From contig CAVPUM010000022.1 in NCBI GenBank assembly GCA_963708855.1, positions 62,001 through 126,000 on the forward strand: DNA of 64,000 nt. Direction: 5' to 3'. Made by a program: the position numbers and the translations under genes. The notes under the pieces are model-generated. The model was not told the origin of the DNA. It did no database searches and worked only from the letters and a program-made list of their open reading frames with translations. Below, piece by piece: positions 40,118-50,357 of this stretch. This stretch comes from CAIWHR01 sp963708855. GTDB taxonomy: Bacteria; Pseudomonadota; Gammaproteobacteria; Burkholderiales; Casimicrobiaceae. Every line of letters begins with the position of its first letter. Position 1 is the first letter of the stretch.

Positions 40118-43100
40118 CCCGGTCCGCGTCCCGATTGCTGGCGCAGCTCGCGCAGGGGATGGCCGCCGACGCCATCCCGCTCGCCCGCCGGATCGAGCGC
40201 GCGCGCCGCGGGCGCGTGCCAGTGGCCGAATGGGAGCGGATCGCCGCTGCCGTGGCGCGTTCGATCGAGCGCCGGCAATCCCGCGCCGCCCGCCGGCCGG
40301 CCATCGCCTACCCGCCGGAGCTGCCGGTGGCGCAGCGCGCGGCCGACATCGCGCGGGCGATTCGTGAACATCAGGTCGTGATCGTGTGCGGCGAGACCGG
40401 CTCCGGCAAGACGACACAGCTGCCCAAGATCTGCATGGCGGAAGGCCGCGGCGAGCAAGGGTTGATCGGCCATACGCAGCCGCGCCGGATCGCCGCGCGC
40501 GCAGTGGCGACGCGCATTGCGCAGGAACTCTCGACCGAGCTCGGCACGATCGTCGGGTACAAGGTCCGGTTCACCGACCACACCAGGCCCGACGCGTTCG
40601 TCAAGCTCATGACCGACGGCATCCTGCTCGCCGAGACGCAGGGCGACCCGCTGCTCGCCGCGTACGACACGCTCATCATCGACGAGGCGCACGAGCGCAG
40701 CCTCAACATCGACTTCCTGCTGGGCTACCTGAAGCAGCTCCTCCCGCAGCGGCCCGACCTCAAGCTGATCGTCACTTCGGCCACGCTCGATGCCGATCGG
40801 TTCTCGCGGCACTTCGGCAGCGAAGGCAAGCCGGCGCCGGTGATCGAGGTGTCGGGCCGGATGTACCCGGTCGACGTTCGTTACCGGCCGCTCAAGACGC
40901 GCCGGCGAGGAAGCCGACGACGAGGAGGAGCTCGAGGACGCGATCGTGGACGCCGCGGAGGATCTCTGGCGGACGGGGCCCGGCGACATCCTCGTGTTCC
41001 TGCCCGGCGAGCGGGAGATCCGCGAGACCGCGGACCTGCTGCACAAAGGGCTCGCGCGACGGCCGTACGCGGCGGCCGTCGAGATACTGCCGCTGTACGC
41101 CCGGTTGTCGGTGCCCGAACAGCAGCGCGTGTTCGCGCCGTCGCGAGGCCGGCGGGTCGTGCTCGCGACCAACGTCGCCGAGACCTCGCTCACGGTGCCG
41201 GGCATCCGCTACGTGATCGACACGGGCGTCGCGCGCGTCAAGCGGTATTCGCTGCGCAACAAGACGACACTGCTGCAGATCGAGAAGATCGCGCAGGCCG
41301 CGGCGAACCAGCGCGCGGGCCGCTGCGGGCGCGTTGCCGACGGCATCTGCGTGCGCCTCTACGGCGAGGACGATTTCGCTGCGCGGCCGAAGTACACGGA
41401 TCCCGAGATCCTGCGCAGCTCGCTCGCGGCAGTGATCCTGCGGATGGCGGCGCTTTCGCTCGGCGACGTCGAGGCGTTCCCGTTCGTCGAGCCGCCCGGC
41501 GCGCGCGCGATCGCCGATGGCTTCCAGCTGCTGCACGAGCTCGGCGCGGTCGACGGCGCGCGCCGCCTGACGCCGCTCGGGCCGCGAGCTCGCGCGGTTG
41601 CCGGTCGATCCGCGGGTCGGCAGAATGGTCCTCGCGGCGCGGGACCGCGGCTGCGTCGCCGAGCTGCTCGTCATCGCGAGCGCGCTGTCGGTGCCGGATC
41701 CGCGCGAGCGACCGCTCGCGCAGCAGCAGGCGGCCGACCAGGCGCATCTTCTTTTCCGTGACGAGCGCTCGGATTTCCTCTCGCTGCTGGCGCTCTGGCA
41801 GTTCTTCGAGCAGAAGCTCGGCGAGAACCTGTCGCACCGCCGGCTGGTCGATGCCTGTCGCGCCCGGTTCGTCTCCTATCTGCGCCTGCGCGAATGGCGG
41901 GACGTGCATGCGCAGCTCGCGGGCGAGGTGGCGGAGCAGGGGTGGCAATGGAGACCGGCCCTGCCCGCCACCATCGACGCCGCGCGTTACCAGTCGATCC
42001 ACGAGGCGCTGCTCGCCGGATCTGCTCGGCAACGTCGGCTGCCTCGACGGGGACACCGAGGGGTATCTCGGCGCGCGGGGGATCCGGTTCCACGTCCATC
42101 CCGGATCCGGGATGGCGAAGAAGCGGCCCAAATGGGTGCTGGCCGCCGAGCTCGTTGAAACCTCGCGGCTGTTCGCGCGCTGCGCGGCGAGGATCGAGCC
42201 GGAATGGATCGAGGCAGTCGCAGGCGATCGCGTGACCCGCGACTATTTCGAGCCGCGGTGGGACAACGAGCGCGGCGAGGTCGCCGCCAGCGAGCGTGTG
42301 CAGATCTACGGCCTGACGCTGGTGCCCAGGCGTCGGGTTTCGTTCGGCAACATCGATCCGAAGGCCGCGCGCGAGGTCTTCGTCCGCGAGGCACTCGTGC
42401 CGGGCGCGCTCGCGACAAAGGGCGCGTTCCTTGCGCACAACCGGAAACTCGTCGCGCAAATCGCCGAGCTCGAGCACAAGGCGCGACGGCAGGACGTTCT
42501 CGTCGGCGACGAGGCCATTGCGGGCTTCTACGCCGAGCGGATCCCCGAGGGCATCCATTCGCTCGCGACCTTCGAGGCTTGGCGGGCCGGGGCCGAGCGC
42601 GGCGATCCACGCGCGTTGTACATGTCGCGCGACATGCTGATGCGCCATGCGGCGACGCACGTGACGGAGGCGCTCTTCCCGGAACGGCTCGCCATGGCGG
42701 GCACCGAATTGCCGCTCAAGTATCGCTTCGCGCCCGGCCAGCCGAACGATGGCCTTACCCTGACGGTCCCGCTCGAGCTGCTGAACCAGATCGATCCCGC
42801 GCGCCTCTCGTGGCTCGTCCCGGGGCTGATCCGCGAGAGGCTGATGGGCATGCTGAAGGCGTTGCCGAAGGCATTGCGCAACCGGCTGACGCCGTTGCCG
42901 GACGCCGTGACCGCGTTCCTCGAAGCCGTGCCTTACGGTCGAGAACCGCTGTCCGACGCGCTCCGGCACTGGTTGGGAGTTCGGCTGGGCGAGGTTCCGT
43001 CCGCCGGGGTCTGGGACGGCGCTGGAGGTCCCCGCGCACCTTCGGATCCAGCTGCGCGTGGTCGACGCCGCGGGGCGCGAGCTTGCCGCCGGCCGCGACC

Positions 43101-44032
43101 TCGCGACGTTGCAGGCGCAGCTGGGCGAGGCGGCGCAGCTTTCGTTCGCGCAGGCCGGACCCGCGCTCGAGCAGCACGGGCTCAAGGCGTGGAATTTCGG
43201 CGATCTTCCGGAGACACTGACGACGGTGCGGGACGGCCGGCAGCTCACCGGCTATCCGGCACTGGTCGACGATTCCGACAGCGTGTCGATCGCCCTGCTG
43301 GACACCCGCGCCGTCGCCGACGCGGCGACGCGCGCCGGCGTGGTCCGGTTGTTGCGGATCTCGCTCAAGAGCAGCCTGGCCGCCTACGAGAAGGGCGGGA
43401 CCGGATTCGCGCAGGCGGCCCTGCAGTTGAAGACGGCCGTCCCGACCGACCGACTCCTGGCCGATGTCCTCGCCGCAGTGTGCGACCGTGCTTTCGTCGG
43501 CGACGATTCCCTGCCCAGGACGGAGAGCGCATTCGCCGAACAGACCCGGCGCGCGCGGACCCGCCTGCCCGCCGTCGCCGAAGGCGCGTTCCGGCTGCTC
43601 GCGGCCATCGCGGCCGCGCATCATGCGCTGGGGCAGCGAATCGGCGCGTCGCCGCCGCCGATGGCCCGTCCGGTCGCCGAAGTGCGACGGCGGCGCGACG
43701 CCCTCGTGTACCCCGGATTCTTCCAGGCGACGCCCTGGGCGCAGCTCGCGCATTTGCCGCGGTACCTGACGGCCCTGGACCGGAGGCTGGCCAAATGGCC
43801 GGGGGATCCCGCGCGCGATGCCCGGCATTCGGCCATGATCGAAACGTGGTGGGAGCGCTATCTCGAGCGGCGGGGCGCCAATCTCGCGGTGGCGGAAGCG
43901 GAGCCGGCGCTGGAGAAATTCCGCTGGTCATTGGAGGAGCTCTCGGTCTCGCTTTTCGCGCAGGAACTGAAAACACCGTTTCCGGTGTCCTGGAAGCGAC
44001 TGGAAAGGGCTTGGGCGGACATCGGGCCCTGA
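40114..44032 (+). CDS. hrpA: ATP-dependent RNA helicase HrpA (four frameshifts)
   Basis: A DEAH-box helicase of 1304 residues, the normal HrpA length. Walker A is CGETGSGKTTQLPK, the DEAH box IIDEAHERSLN, then TSATLD, the second RecA domain with QRAGRCGR, the HA2/OB region, and the long C-terminal DUF3418 domain unique to HrpA. Extra bases near 40905, 41582, 42018 and 43018 break the frame, and deleting them gives exact codons. It rescues stalled ribosomes and acts in mRNA processing. The GTG start overlaps the stop of the upstream protease gene. Confidence 0.94.
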
Positions 44033-44212
44033 CAACCGGTGCCGGGATCGCGTTGTCGCGTCGGCTTTTGCCGTGGTAGAGTAAGGCCAACAGCATAAGT
44101 TGTTCTCGCGCAAAGAATTTTGCCCGGCGGCGCCGATCCGAGCCCGAGGACAAGGACGAGCATAGTCGGAGTGCCTGGTAAGGGGCGGCTTCTTGCACAC
44201 ATCGTCACTCGC

Positions 44213-46717
44213 GTGAACCCGACCTCGACCGAATCGACGTCCCCGAAGCCGATCCCTCGCGACATGGCGAGGATCCTCGGCGACTGTCGAGACATCGCGA
44301 TTCATCGACTGCAGCTTTCGTTCGCCGCGCTGCTCGATCGCGTTGGCGACATGCTGATGGACCGGGCGAGTCGCACCGATGTCCGCGAGGAACAGACGTC
44401 CTGCCTCGAGGCGCGCGATGTGCTCCAGCAAGGCAAGCAGGGCCTCCTGGCCGAATTCGAGCGGCGGTTGCGGGCTCAGCTGGACGAGCGCATCGCGGGG
44501 AAGATCGCGCCGAAGACCGAGTTCGCGAAACTCGAGAGCGACAAGCTCACGCTCATCGACACGCACGCGATGGACGAGGCAGTCGTCACCGGCAACATTA
44601 CCCGGGTGGTCGAGAACCTGTGTCACGACGAGCTGCAGCTCCTCAACCGGGGGGTGGGTCATCTGCTCGGCCAACCTGACCTCGAGACAGCTGGCAATCC
44701 GTTCGCGCCGGCGGCAATCGTCGACGCCTTCGCCAATTCACTGCGGTCGATCAAGGCCGAGCCCAGGGTCAAGTTCACGATTCTCAAGGAACTGAACCGG
44801 GCGTCTCTGGCGGAGATCAACGGCATTTACGCCGACCTCAACAAGCATCTGCAGAATCTGCATGTCATGCCCGCGGGCATCAACCGGCCGTTGCCGATTC
44901 GCCGCCGCGGCGGGCGCAGTCGTGCCAAGCCCGGAGCGGATGGGACGCTAGGCGATGGCGCGGACGCCCATGATGCTTCGTCAGCGGCCGCGGGAGAGAT
45001 CGACCTGATGGACCTGTTTCGTCGCCGGTTTGGCGGCGATGCGGTTGCGGGGTCTGCCCCCGGCGCGTCGGGGATGCCCGGCCGAACGCTCGGATGGTCC
45101 GGAGCACCTGGCACCCAGGGCATGGGAGCAGGGCCGGTGGGGGACGCCTCGGGGATGCCGGGGTTGAGTCCGGGTGGGGCTGGCGCGCCTGGCGTTCGGT
45201 TTGTGGGCGGCGGTGCGCCGGCGGACGGCAGCCAGCCGTTTCCCGCGATTTCGGTAGACGGCGCGGCACGTTACGTTCCGAGGGGCCCGATGGCGCCGAC
45301 GCCCTCCGGATATGTTCCGGGGGCGCCGATCATGGCGACGCCGATGCTGGGCGAGGGCCTGGCGCGGCTGCAAACCGGAGAAACGGGATTTGATCTGAGC
45401 GACGGCACGGTCGTTCAGTTCTCCGGCATTCCGGAAGGCAAGCACAACGTCTTGCGCGACCTGCAGCAGTCGCCGCTCGGCCAGAAGGCGAATCAGCTCG
45501 AGTCGATGACCATCGAGCTCGTCGCGATGCTGTTCGACTACATCTTCGAGACGAAGGACCTTCCCGACGGCATCAAGGCGCTGCTGGCCCGGCTGCAGAT
45601 CCCCGTGCTCAAGGCGGCGATGCTCGACGGCGCATTCTTCGCCAAGAAGAATCACCCGTCGCGCCTGCTGGTCAACGCGCTCGCCGAAGCCGGACGGGGC
45701 TGGACTCCCGTGATGGGGACGAACGACCCGCTCTACAGCCACATCAACGCTCTGGTCCATCGGATCCTCGACGGCTTCACCGACGACCTGGCGATCTTCG
45801 ACGAGGCGCGCGAGAAGCTCACCCGTTTCCTCGCCGACGAGGAGCAGGCGGCGGAAGCGAACATCCAGTCGACTGCGGAAGAAATCGACCAGACCGACCG
45901 GAGGGAAATGGCCGCGGTCGTGGCGAAGTCGGAGATCGAGCGGCGCATCGAGATGTACCCGGTCCCGAACTTCCTCGCCTGGTTCCTGCGCGAGCAATGG
46001 AACGCCGCACTGGAGGATGTCTACCTGACCCAGGGTGAGGAGAGCGAGCGATGGGAGCAGAGCATCGCCATGCTCGAAGACCTCGTCTGGAGCGTGCAGC
46101 CGAAACGGACGCGCGACGACCGAAAGCACCTCGTCGCGCTGCTCCCGGCACTGCTGAAGCGGCTGTCCGCGGCGATAGAGAGCGTCGAATGGCCGCCGCA
46201 TGGGCGTGAGCGCTTCATGGCGAACCTGGTCGAGGCGCACGCGGCATCGGTGAAGCCGTCGTCCGATTCGGCGGCGCTTGCCACGGCCGCCGTCGCCGAG
46301 CAGGCGAAGGCGGAGGCAGAGCTGGCGATGGCCGCCGGCGACGCCGACAGGGCGGCGCAGGCGGAGGCGCGCGCGGTGGCGATGACCCAGGCCGAGCCGG
46401 TTGCCGAGCCGGAGGTGATCGACGACCAGTTCCTCGAAATCGCCCAGGATCTCGAGCGCGGCACGTGGATCGAATTCGAGTCCGACGACGGTCAGCTCGC
46501 GTTCGCCAAGCTCGCTTGGATCAGCCCGTTGCGCGGCACCTACCTGTTCACGAACCGGCAGGGGCTCAAGGCCCTGTCGATGAATGCCGAGGAGCTGGCC
46601 GAGCGTTTTCGCACCGATCGGGCGCGCCTGGTCGAGGCGGCACCGCTCATCGATCGCGCCTTCGGCAGCGTCATGGCGTCGTTCGCCGATTCACTGCCGG
46701 CCGAGCCCGCCGACTGA
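44213..46717 (+). CDS. DUF1631 protein with Gly/Pro/Met-rich insert
   Basis: An 834-residue cytoplasmic protein matching the DUF1631 type, often mislabelled as thymidine phosphorylase. An N-terminal helical domain is followed by a low-complexity region (about 44900-45340) with repeated SGMPG and GAPG units, then a second helical domain, an Ala-rich coiled stretch, and a C-terminal small beta domain (GTWIEFESDDGQLAFAKLAWIS) that resembles a PilZ-like fold. The function is unknown; a c-di-GMP link would be inference. Start GTG at 44213 is tentative, since the frame is open from 44120. There is no frameshift in 2.5 kb. Confidence 0.8.
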   Translation: MNPTSTESTSPKPIPRDMARILGDCRDIAIHRLQLSFAALLDRVGDMLMDRASRTDVREEQTSCLEARDVLQQGKQGLLAEFERRLRAQLDERIAGKIAPKTEFAKLESDKLTLIDTHAMDEAVVTGNITRVVENLCHDELQLLNRGVGHLLGQPDLETAGNPFAPAAIVDAFANSLRSIKAEPRVKFTILKELNRASLAEINGIYADLNKHLQNLHVMPAGINRPLPIRRRGGRSRAKPGADGTLGDGADAHDASSAAAGEIDLMDLFRRRFGGDAVAGSAPGASGMPGRTLGWSGAPGTQGMGAGPVGDASGMPGLSPGGAGAPGVRFVGGGAPADGSQPFPAISVDGAARYVPRGPMAPTPSGYVPGAPIMATPMLGEGLARLQTGETGFDLSDGTVVQFSGIPEGKHNVLRDLQQSPLGQKANQLESMTIELVAMLFDYIFETKDLPDGIKALLARLQIPVLKAAMLDGAFFAKKNHPSRLLVNALAEAGRGWTPVMGTNDPLYSHINALVHRILDGFTDDLAIFDEAREKLTRFLADEEQAAEANIQSTAEEIDQTDRREMAAVVAKSEIERRIEMYPVPNFLAWFLREQWNAALEDVYLTQGEESERWEQSIAMLEDLVWSVQPKRTRDDRKHLVALLPALLKRLSAAIESVEWPPHGRERFMANLVEAHAASVKPSSDSAALATAAVAEQAKAEAELAMAAGDADRAAQAEARAVAMTQAEPVAEPEVIDDQFLEIAQDLERGTWIEFESDDGQLAFAKLAWISPLRGTYLFTNRQGLKALSMNAEELAERFRTDRARLVEAAPLIDRAFGSVMASFADSLPAEPAD

Positions 46718-46777
46718 CTGCGCATCCGGCCTGACGGGACGTTGCCGGCTGGCCGCCGATCCCGCATCGCCAAGGCC

Positions 46778-47570
46778 ATGTCCGCACCCCGCATCGGCGC
46801 GCTGATCATCGGCGACGAGATCCTTTCGGGCAAGCGTCAGGATCGTCATCTCGCGCACGTCATCGCGACGCTCGCCGGACACGGGCTTGGGCTCGACTGG
46901 GCGCGCTACGAGGGCGACAATCGCGACGCGCTCGTGGCCGTGCTGCGGGAGACCTTCGCGAGCGGCGACGTCGTCTTCAGCTTTGGCGGTGTCGGCGCGA
47001 CCCCGGACGATCACACCCGCCAGGCTGCCGCCGCCGCTCTCGGCCTGCCGCTGGAACGGCACCCTGCCGCGATCGCCGCGCTCGAAGCGCAATTCGGCGC
47101 CGGCGCGTACCCGCACCGTGTCGTGATGGCCGAGTTCCCCGCCGGAGCGGCGATCATCCCGAATCCGGTCAATCGCGTCGCGTCGTTTTCGATCCGTGAT
47201 CATCACTTCTTTCCGGGCTTTCCGCAGATGGCCTGGCCCATGCTGGACTGGGTGCTCGCGACCCGCGCTCCCGCGCTCGCGGCGCCGCCCCTGGGCGAGC
47301 GCGCCATCGTCGTGCACGGCGCGGGCGAGAGTCAGCTGCTCACGCTGATGAACGACTGCGTCGCAAGGTATCCGCAGTTGAAGCTGTTCAGCCTGCCGTC
47401 GTTCTTGCCGGATGGCGCCCGCCGCATCGAATTGGGCTTTCGCGGCGAGCCTGTCCGCGCTCGACGCCGCGCTGGCGTATCTGTCGGCCGGCGTCGAGGC
47501 GGGCGGGTTCCGCTGGGAAACGCTCGCGCCCGATGTTTCGGGCGGGACGCCGAGCGGCAGGCCGTCGTGA
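46778..47570 (+). CDS. Molybdopterin-binding-domain (CinA/MoaB-like) protein (one frameshift)
   Basis: A 263-residue protein with the MoCF/CinA N-terminal fold: GALIIGDEILSGKRQDRH, then VVFSFGGVGATPDDHTRQAAA, the family GGxGxTxDD motif. The C-terminal nicotinamide-deamidase part of CinA is absent. The exact role is unknown. An extra base near 47453 shifts the last 38 codons; removing it gives FRGELSALDAALAYLS and stop TGA at 47568-47570. It overlaps the next gene as TGATG. Confidence 0.85.
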
Positions 47571-48025
47571 TGCGGGGTCTCGGCATGGATGCGAGCGGAA
47601 CCTGGTACGACGACGTCGCGATCGGAGATTCGTTTGCGCGTTCGATCACCATCACCGACACGCACCTGGTGCTGGGCGCCGGTCTGATCGGCGACTTCAA
47701 CCCGCACCACGTCAACGACGAGTACGCGAAGGGCTCGCGCTTCGGCACGCGGATCCTCCATGGCATGATCACGAGCGCCCTCATGGGCGCGCCGGTGGGC
47801 ATGTACTTCCACGGCACCGCGATCGCCTATCTCGAGCACGCGGTGCGCTTCACCGCACCGGTGCGCGCCGGCGACACGCTGACGTCGCTGTGGACGATCA
47901 CGGACCGCCACGACAAGCCCCATCATGGTGGGGGCGTGGTCGTGCTGCACGGCGTGTGCCGCAATCAGGACGGCGTCGTGGTCGCCGAGGCGGAGGGCAA
48001 GATGCTCGTCCACGGCCGGACGTGA
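47570..48025 (+). CDS. MaoC-like (R)-specific enoyl-CoA hydratase family protein
   Basis: A 151-residue hot-dog-fold protein. The hydratase motif is NPHHVNDEYAKGSRFGTRILHGM, with the catalytic Asp replaced by the NP-x-H pattern near GDFNPHHVND and His in HGM. It likely hydrates a 2-enoyl-CoA or acts as a related dehydratase; the substrate is unknown. Its ATG overlaps the upstream stop (TGATG), so translation is coupled. The frame is intact. Confidence 0.85.
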   Translation: MRGLGMDASGTWYDDVAIGDSFARSITITDTHLVLGAGLIGDFNPHHVNDEYAKGSRFGTRILHGMITSALMGAPVGMYFHGTAIAYLEHAVRFTAPVRAGDTLTSLWTITDRHDKPHHGGGVVVLHGVCRNQDGVVVAEAEGKMLVHGRT

Positions 48026-48059
48026 GCGCCGGCCGCCCGATCAGCCTTGGCGCGCCGTT

Positions 48060-48105
48060 GAACGACCGTCACGCTCACTTCGTGCGCCGCCCGCCGCGGG
48101 GGCGC
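48060..48105 (-). repeat. Truncated REP-like element after pyrD
   Basis: On the minus strand it starts at the base after the inferred pyrD stop (48106-48108) and reads GCGCCCCCGCGGCGGGCGG, then GTGAGCGTGACGGTCGTT. It matches the palindrome and CACGCTCACTG end of the family but lacks the GGGCGGCCGGGCGGG block. It lies between convergent pyrD and the MaoC gene. Confidence 0.82.
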
Positions 48106-49115
48106 TCAGCGCCCGCGCGCATTCGGCGACGAGATCGGGTCCGCGATAGATGAGTCCGGTGTAGATCTGAATCAGCGTAGCGCCGGCGTCGATCTTTTCC
48201 TTGGCATCCGCGCCCGAGAGGATGCCGCCCACGCCGATGATCGGCAGCGCGCCGTCCAGTGCCTTGGCGAGCCTCGCGACGACGGCCGTCGACCGCGCAC
48301 GGAGCGGCCGGCCGGAGAGTCCTCCCGTTTCGTCGGCGTGCGGTTGCCCGGCGACACCGTCGCGGCTCACCGTCGTGTTCGTGGCGACCACGCCGTCGAT
48401 CGCGTGCCGGACGAGGAGCCGCGCGATGCCGTCGATGGCGGGCATGGTGAGATCGGGTGCGATCTTGACCGCCATCGGCGTGTACTTGCCGTGCAGCTCG
48501 CAGAGGGCCTTCTGCTCGGCCTTCAGCTCGCGCAGCAGCCTCCCGAGCGCCTCTTCCGCTTGCAGGTCGCGCAGCCCCTTGGTGTTCGGCGAGGAAATGT
48601 TGATGGTGACGTAGGAGGCGCGCCCGTAGACGGCGCGAAGGCAGGTGAGATAGTCGCCGCCGGCATGCGCGTTCGGCGTGTCGAAGTTCTTGCCGATGTT
48701 GAGGCCGAGGATGCCGCGCCACGATCGCGCGTGCCGCGTTGGCGAGGAACCGCTCGACGCCATCGTTGTTGAAGCCGAGCCGGTTGACGAGCGCTTCCGC
48801 CTCCGGCAGCCGGAAGAGGCGCGGCTTCGGATTGCCGGGCTGCGCTCGCGGCGTGACGGTTCCGCATTCGATGAACCCGAACCCGAGCGCGGCGAGTCCG
48901 TCGATGTGCGCGGCATTCTTGTCGAGTCCGGCAGCGAGACCGACCCGGTTGGGGAACTCGAGACCCATCGCCGTGACCGGCGACGGCGCAGGACGCGGCG
49001 CCAATGCCCGCGCGATACCGAAGCGGGCCGCGACGTCGAGGCTCGCGAACGCCATGTCGTGCGCGGTCTCCGGGTCGAGCGCGAAGAGCAGCGGGCGGAA
49101 GAACGGATAGATCAT
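48106..49115 (-). CDS. pyrD: Dihydroorotate dehydrogenase, class 2 (frameshifts)
   Basis: A membrane-associated, quinone-linked FMN enzyme of pyrimidine synthesis. N-terminal YPFFRPLLFALDPETAHD is the membrane helix region; GLAAGLDKNAAHIDGLAALGF is the FMN site and NISSPNTKGLRDLQ contains the catalytic serine region. An extra base near 48727 splits it. A second extra base just before the end (in a GGG run near 48110) is inferred: with it removed the gene stops at 48106, giving 335 residues, the normal length. Left uncorrected, it reads through the REP element to 48041 with a 22-residue odd tail. Confidence 0.92.
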
Positions 49116-49268
49116 GGTGGACGAGCGGGGAAGTGCGGGGCGAAGCGCGTTCCGATTCGACTTCCTCGGCCGATCGCGGGCCGCTCACCGGGGGCGCGGC
49201 GAAGTCGTGTCCGGCCCCGCGTCGACGCGATGATACCATTCGCGCGCCACCCACCTCCCTGCAATCCC

Positions 49269-50318
49269 GTGTCGCGTCGACGGCTCTCCCTCGTAGCGCT
49301 GCTCTGCGTTTTCGCATGGGCGCTGCCCGCGCTCGCGCGGCCCCCGGCCGAGGCGAAAGCGGCCGGGTATGCGGCGCGAAAGGACGTGCGCGCCTTCATC
49401 GACGAGATGACCGCGGAGCACGGCTTCGAGCGCGCGGCGCTCGCACGCACGCTGGGCGAGGTGCGCTTCCAGCGCGCGATCGTCGCCGCGATGGATCGCC
49501 CGCTGCTGGAGCCGCCAAAGTGGCACAGCTATGCGCGTTCCTTCCTCGCGCCGGAGCGCGTGGCGGCCGGCGTCAGATACTGGAGCGAGCACCTGGAAGT
49601 CCTGGCTCGCGCCGAGGAGCGCTACGGCGTGCCGGCGGAAATCGTCGTCGCGATTCTGGGTGTGGAGACCTACTATGGAAAAAATACCGGAAACTACCGG
49701 GTGCTCGACGCGCTGGCGACGCTGGCCTTCGACTACCCCCGCCGCGCCGCGTTCTTTCGCGGCGAATTGAAGCAGTTCCTGCTGCTCGCGCGGGAGCTCG
49801 GGATGTCGCCGCTCACCGCCAAGGGATCGTTCGCCGGAGCCATGGGCCTGCCCCAGTTCATGCCCGGGAGCTACCGTACGTACGCCGTCGATTTCGACGG
49901 CACCGGACATCCGGACCTGTGGCACAGCCCGGGGGACATCGTCGCCAGCGTCGCCAATTACCTGGCGCGGCACGATTGGCAACCGGGCGGGCCCGTGCTG
50001 CTGCCGGCCGTGATTGCCGCCGAAGGGCGCGACGCGGCGCTGCGCAAGCTCGATGGCGGTCTTTCAGAGCGCCGTGCCGCCGATGCGTGGGCCGCGGATG
50101 GCGTGAGCTCAGCCGATCCGCTCGCGGGTACCGCGGACGATCCGGTCGGCCTTTTGCTGCTCGAGGAAGCAGCGGATGGCGTCGACAGCGCCAGCTACTG
50201 GATCGCGTGCAACAATTTCTATGTCCTTACGCGCTATAACCGCAGCCGGCTCTATGCCGCCGCGGTGCACGCCCTCGCGCAGGCAATCAGGGCGACACGC
50301 GCGGACGCCCCGCGCTGA
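49269..50318 (+). CDS. mltB: Lytic murein transglycosylase B
   Basis: A 349-residue periplasmic transglycosylase that cleaves peptidoglycan to 1,6-anhydro products. The signal peptide (SLVALLCVFAWALPALA) has no lipobox. The catalytic glutamate lies in AILGVETYYGKNTG, and GSFAGAMGLPQFMPGSY is the family motif. The start shown is GTG at 49269; an in-frame ATG at 49230 is possible but puts extra residues before the signal peptide. Divergent from pyrD. The frame is intact. Confidence 0.92.
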   Translation: MSRRRLSLVALLCVFAWALPALARPPAEAKAAGYAARKDVRAFIDEMTAEHGFERAALARTLGEVRFQRAIVAAMDRPLLEPPKWHSYARSFLAPERVAAGVRYWSEHLEVLARAEERYGVPAEIVVAILGVETYYGKNTGNYRVLDALATLAFDYPRRAAFFRGELKQFLLLARELGMSPLTAKGSFAGAMGLPQFMPGSYRTYAVDFDGTGHPDLWHSPGDIVASVANYLARHDWQPGGPVLLPAVIAAEGRDAALRKLDGGLSERRAADAWAADGVSSADPLAGTADDPVGLLLLEEAADGVDSASYWIACNNFYVLTRYNRSRLYAAAVHALAQAIRATRADAPR

Positions 50319-50357
50319 AGCGGCCGGAGGTGGTGCGCGCTGTCGCGGCCGGCGTTC

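Noticed and set aside
44213..46717. Thymidine phosphorylase label for the DUF1631 protein
   Set aside because: No phosphorylase motif is present; the name is an old annotation carried over for this family.
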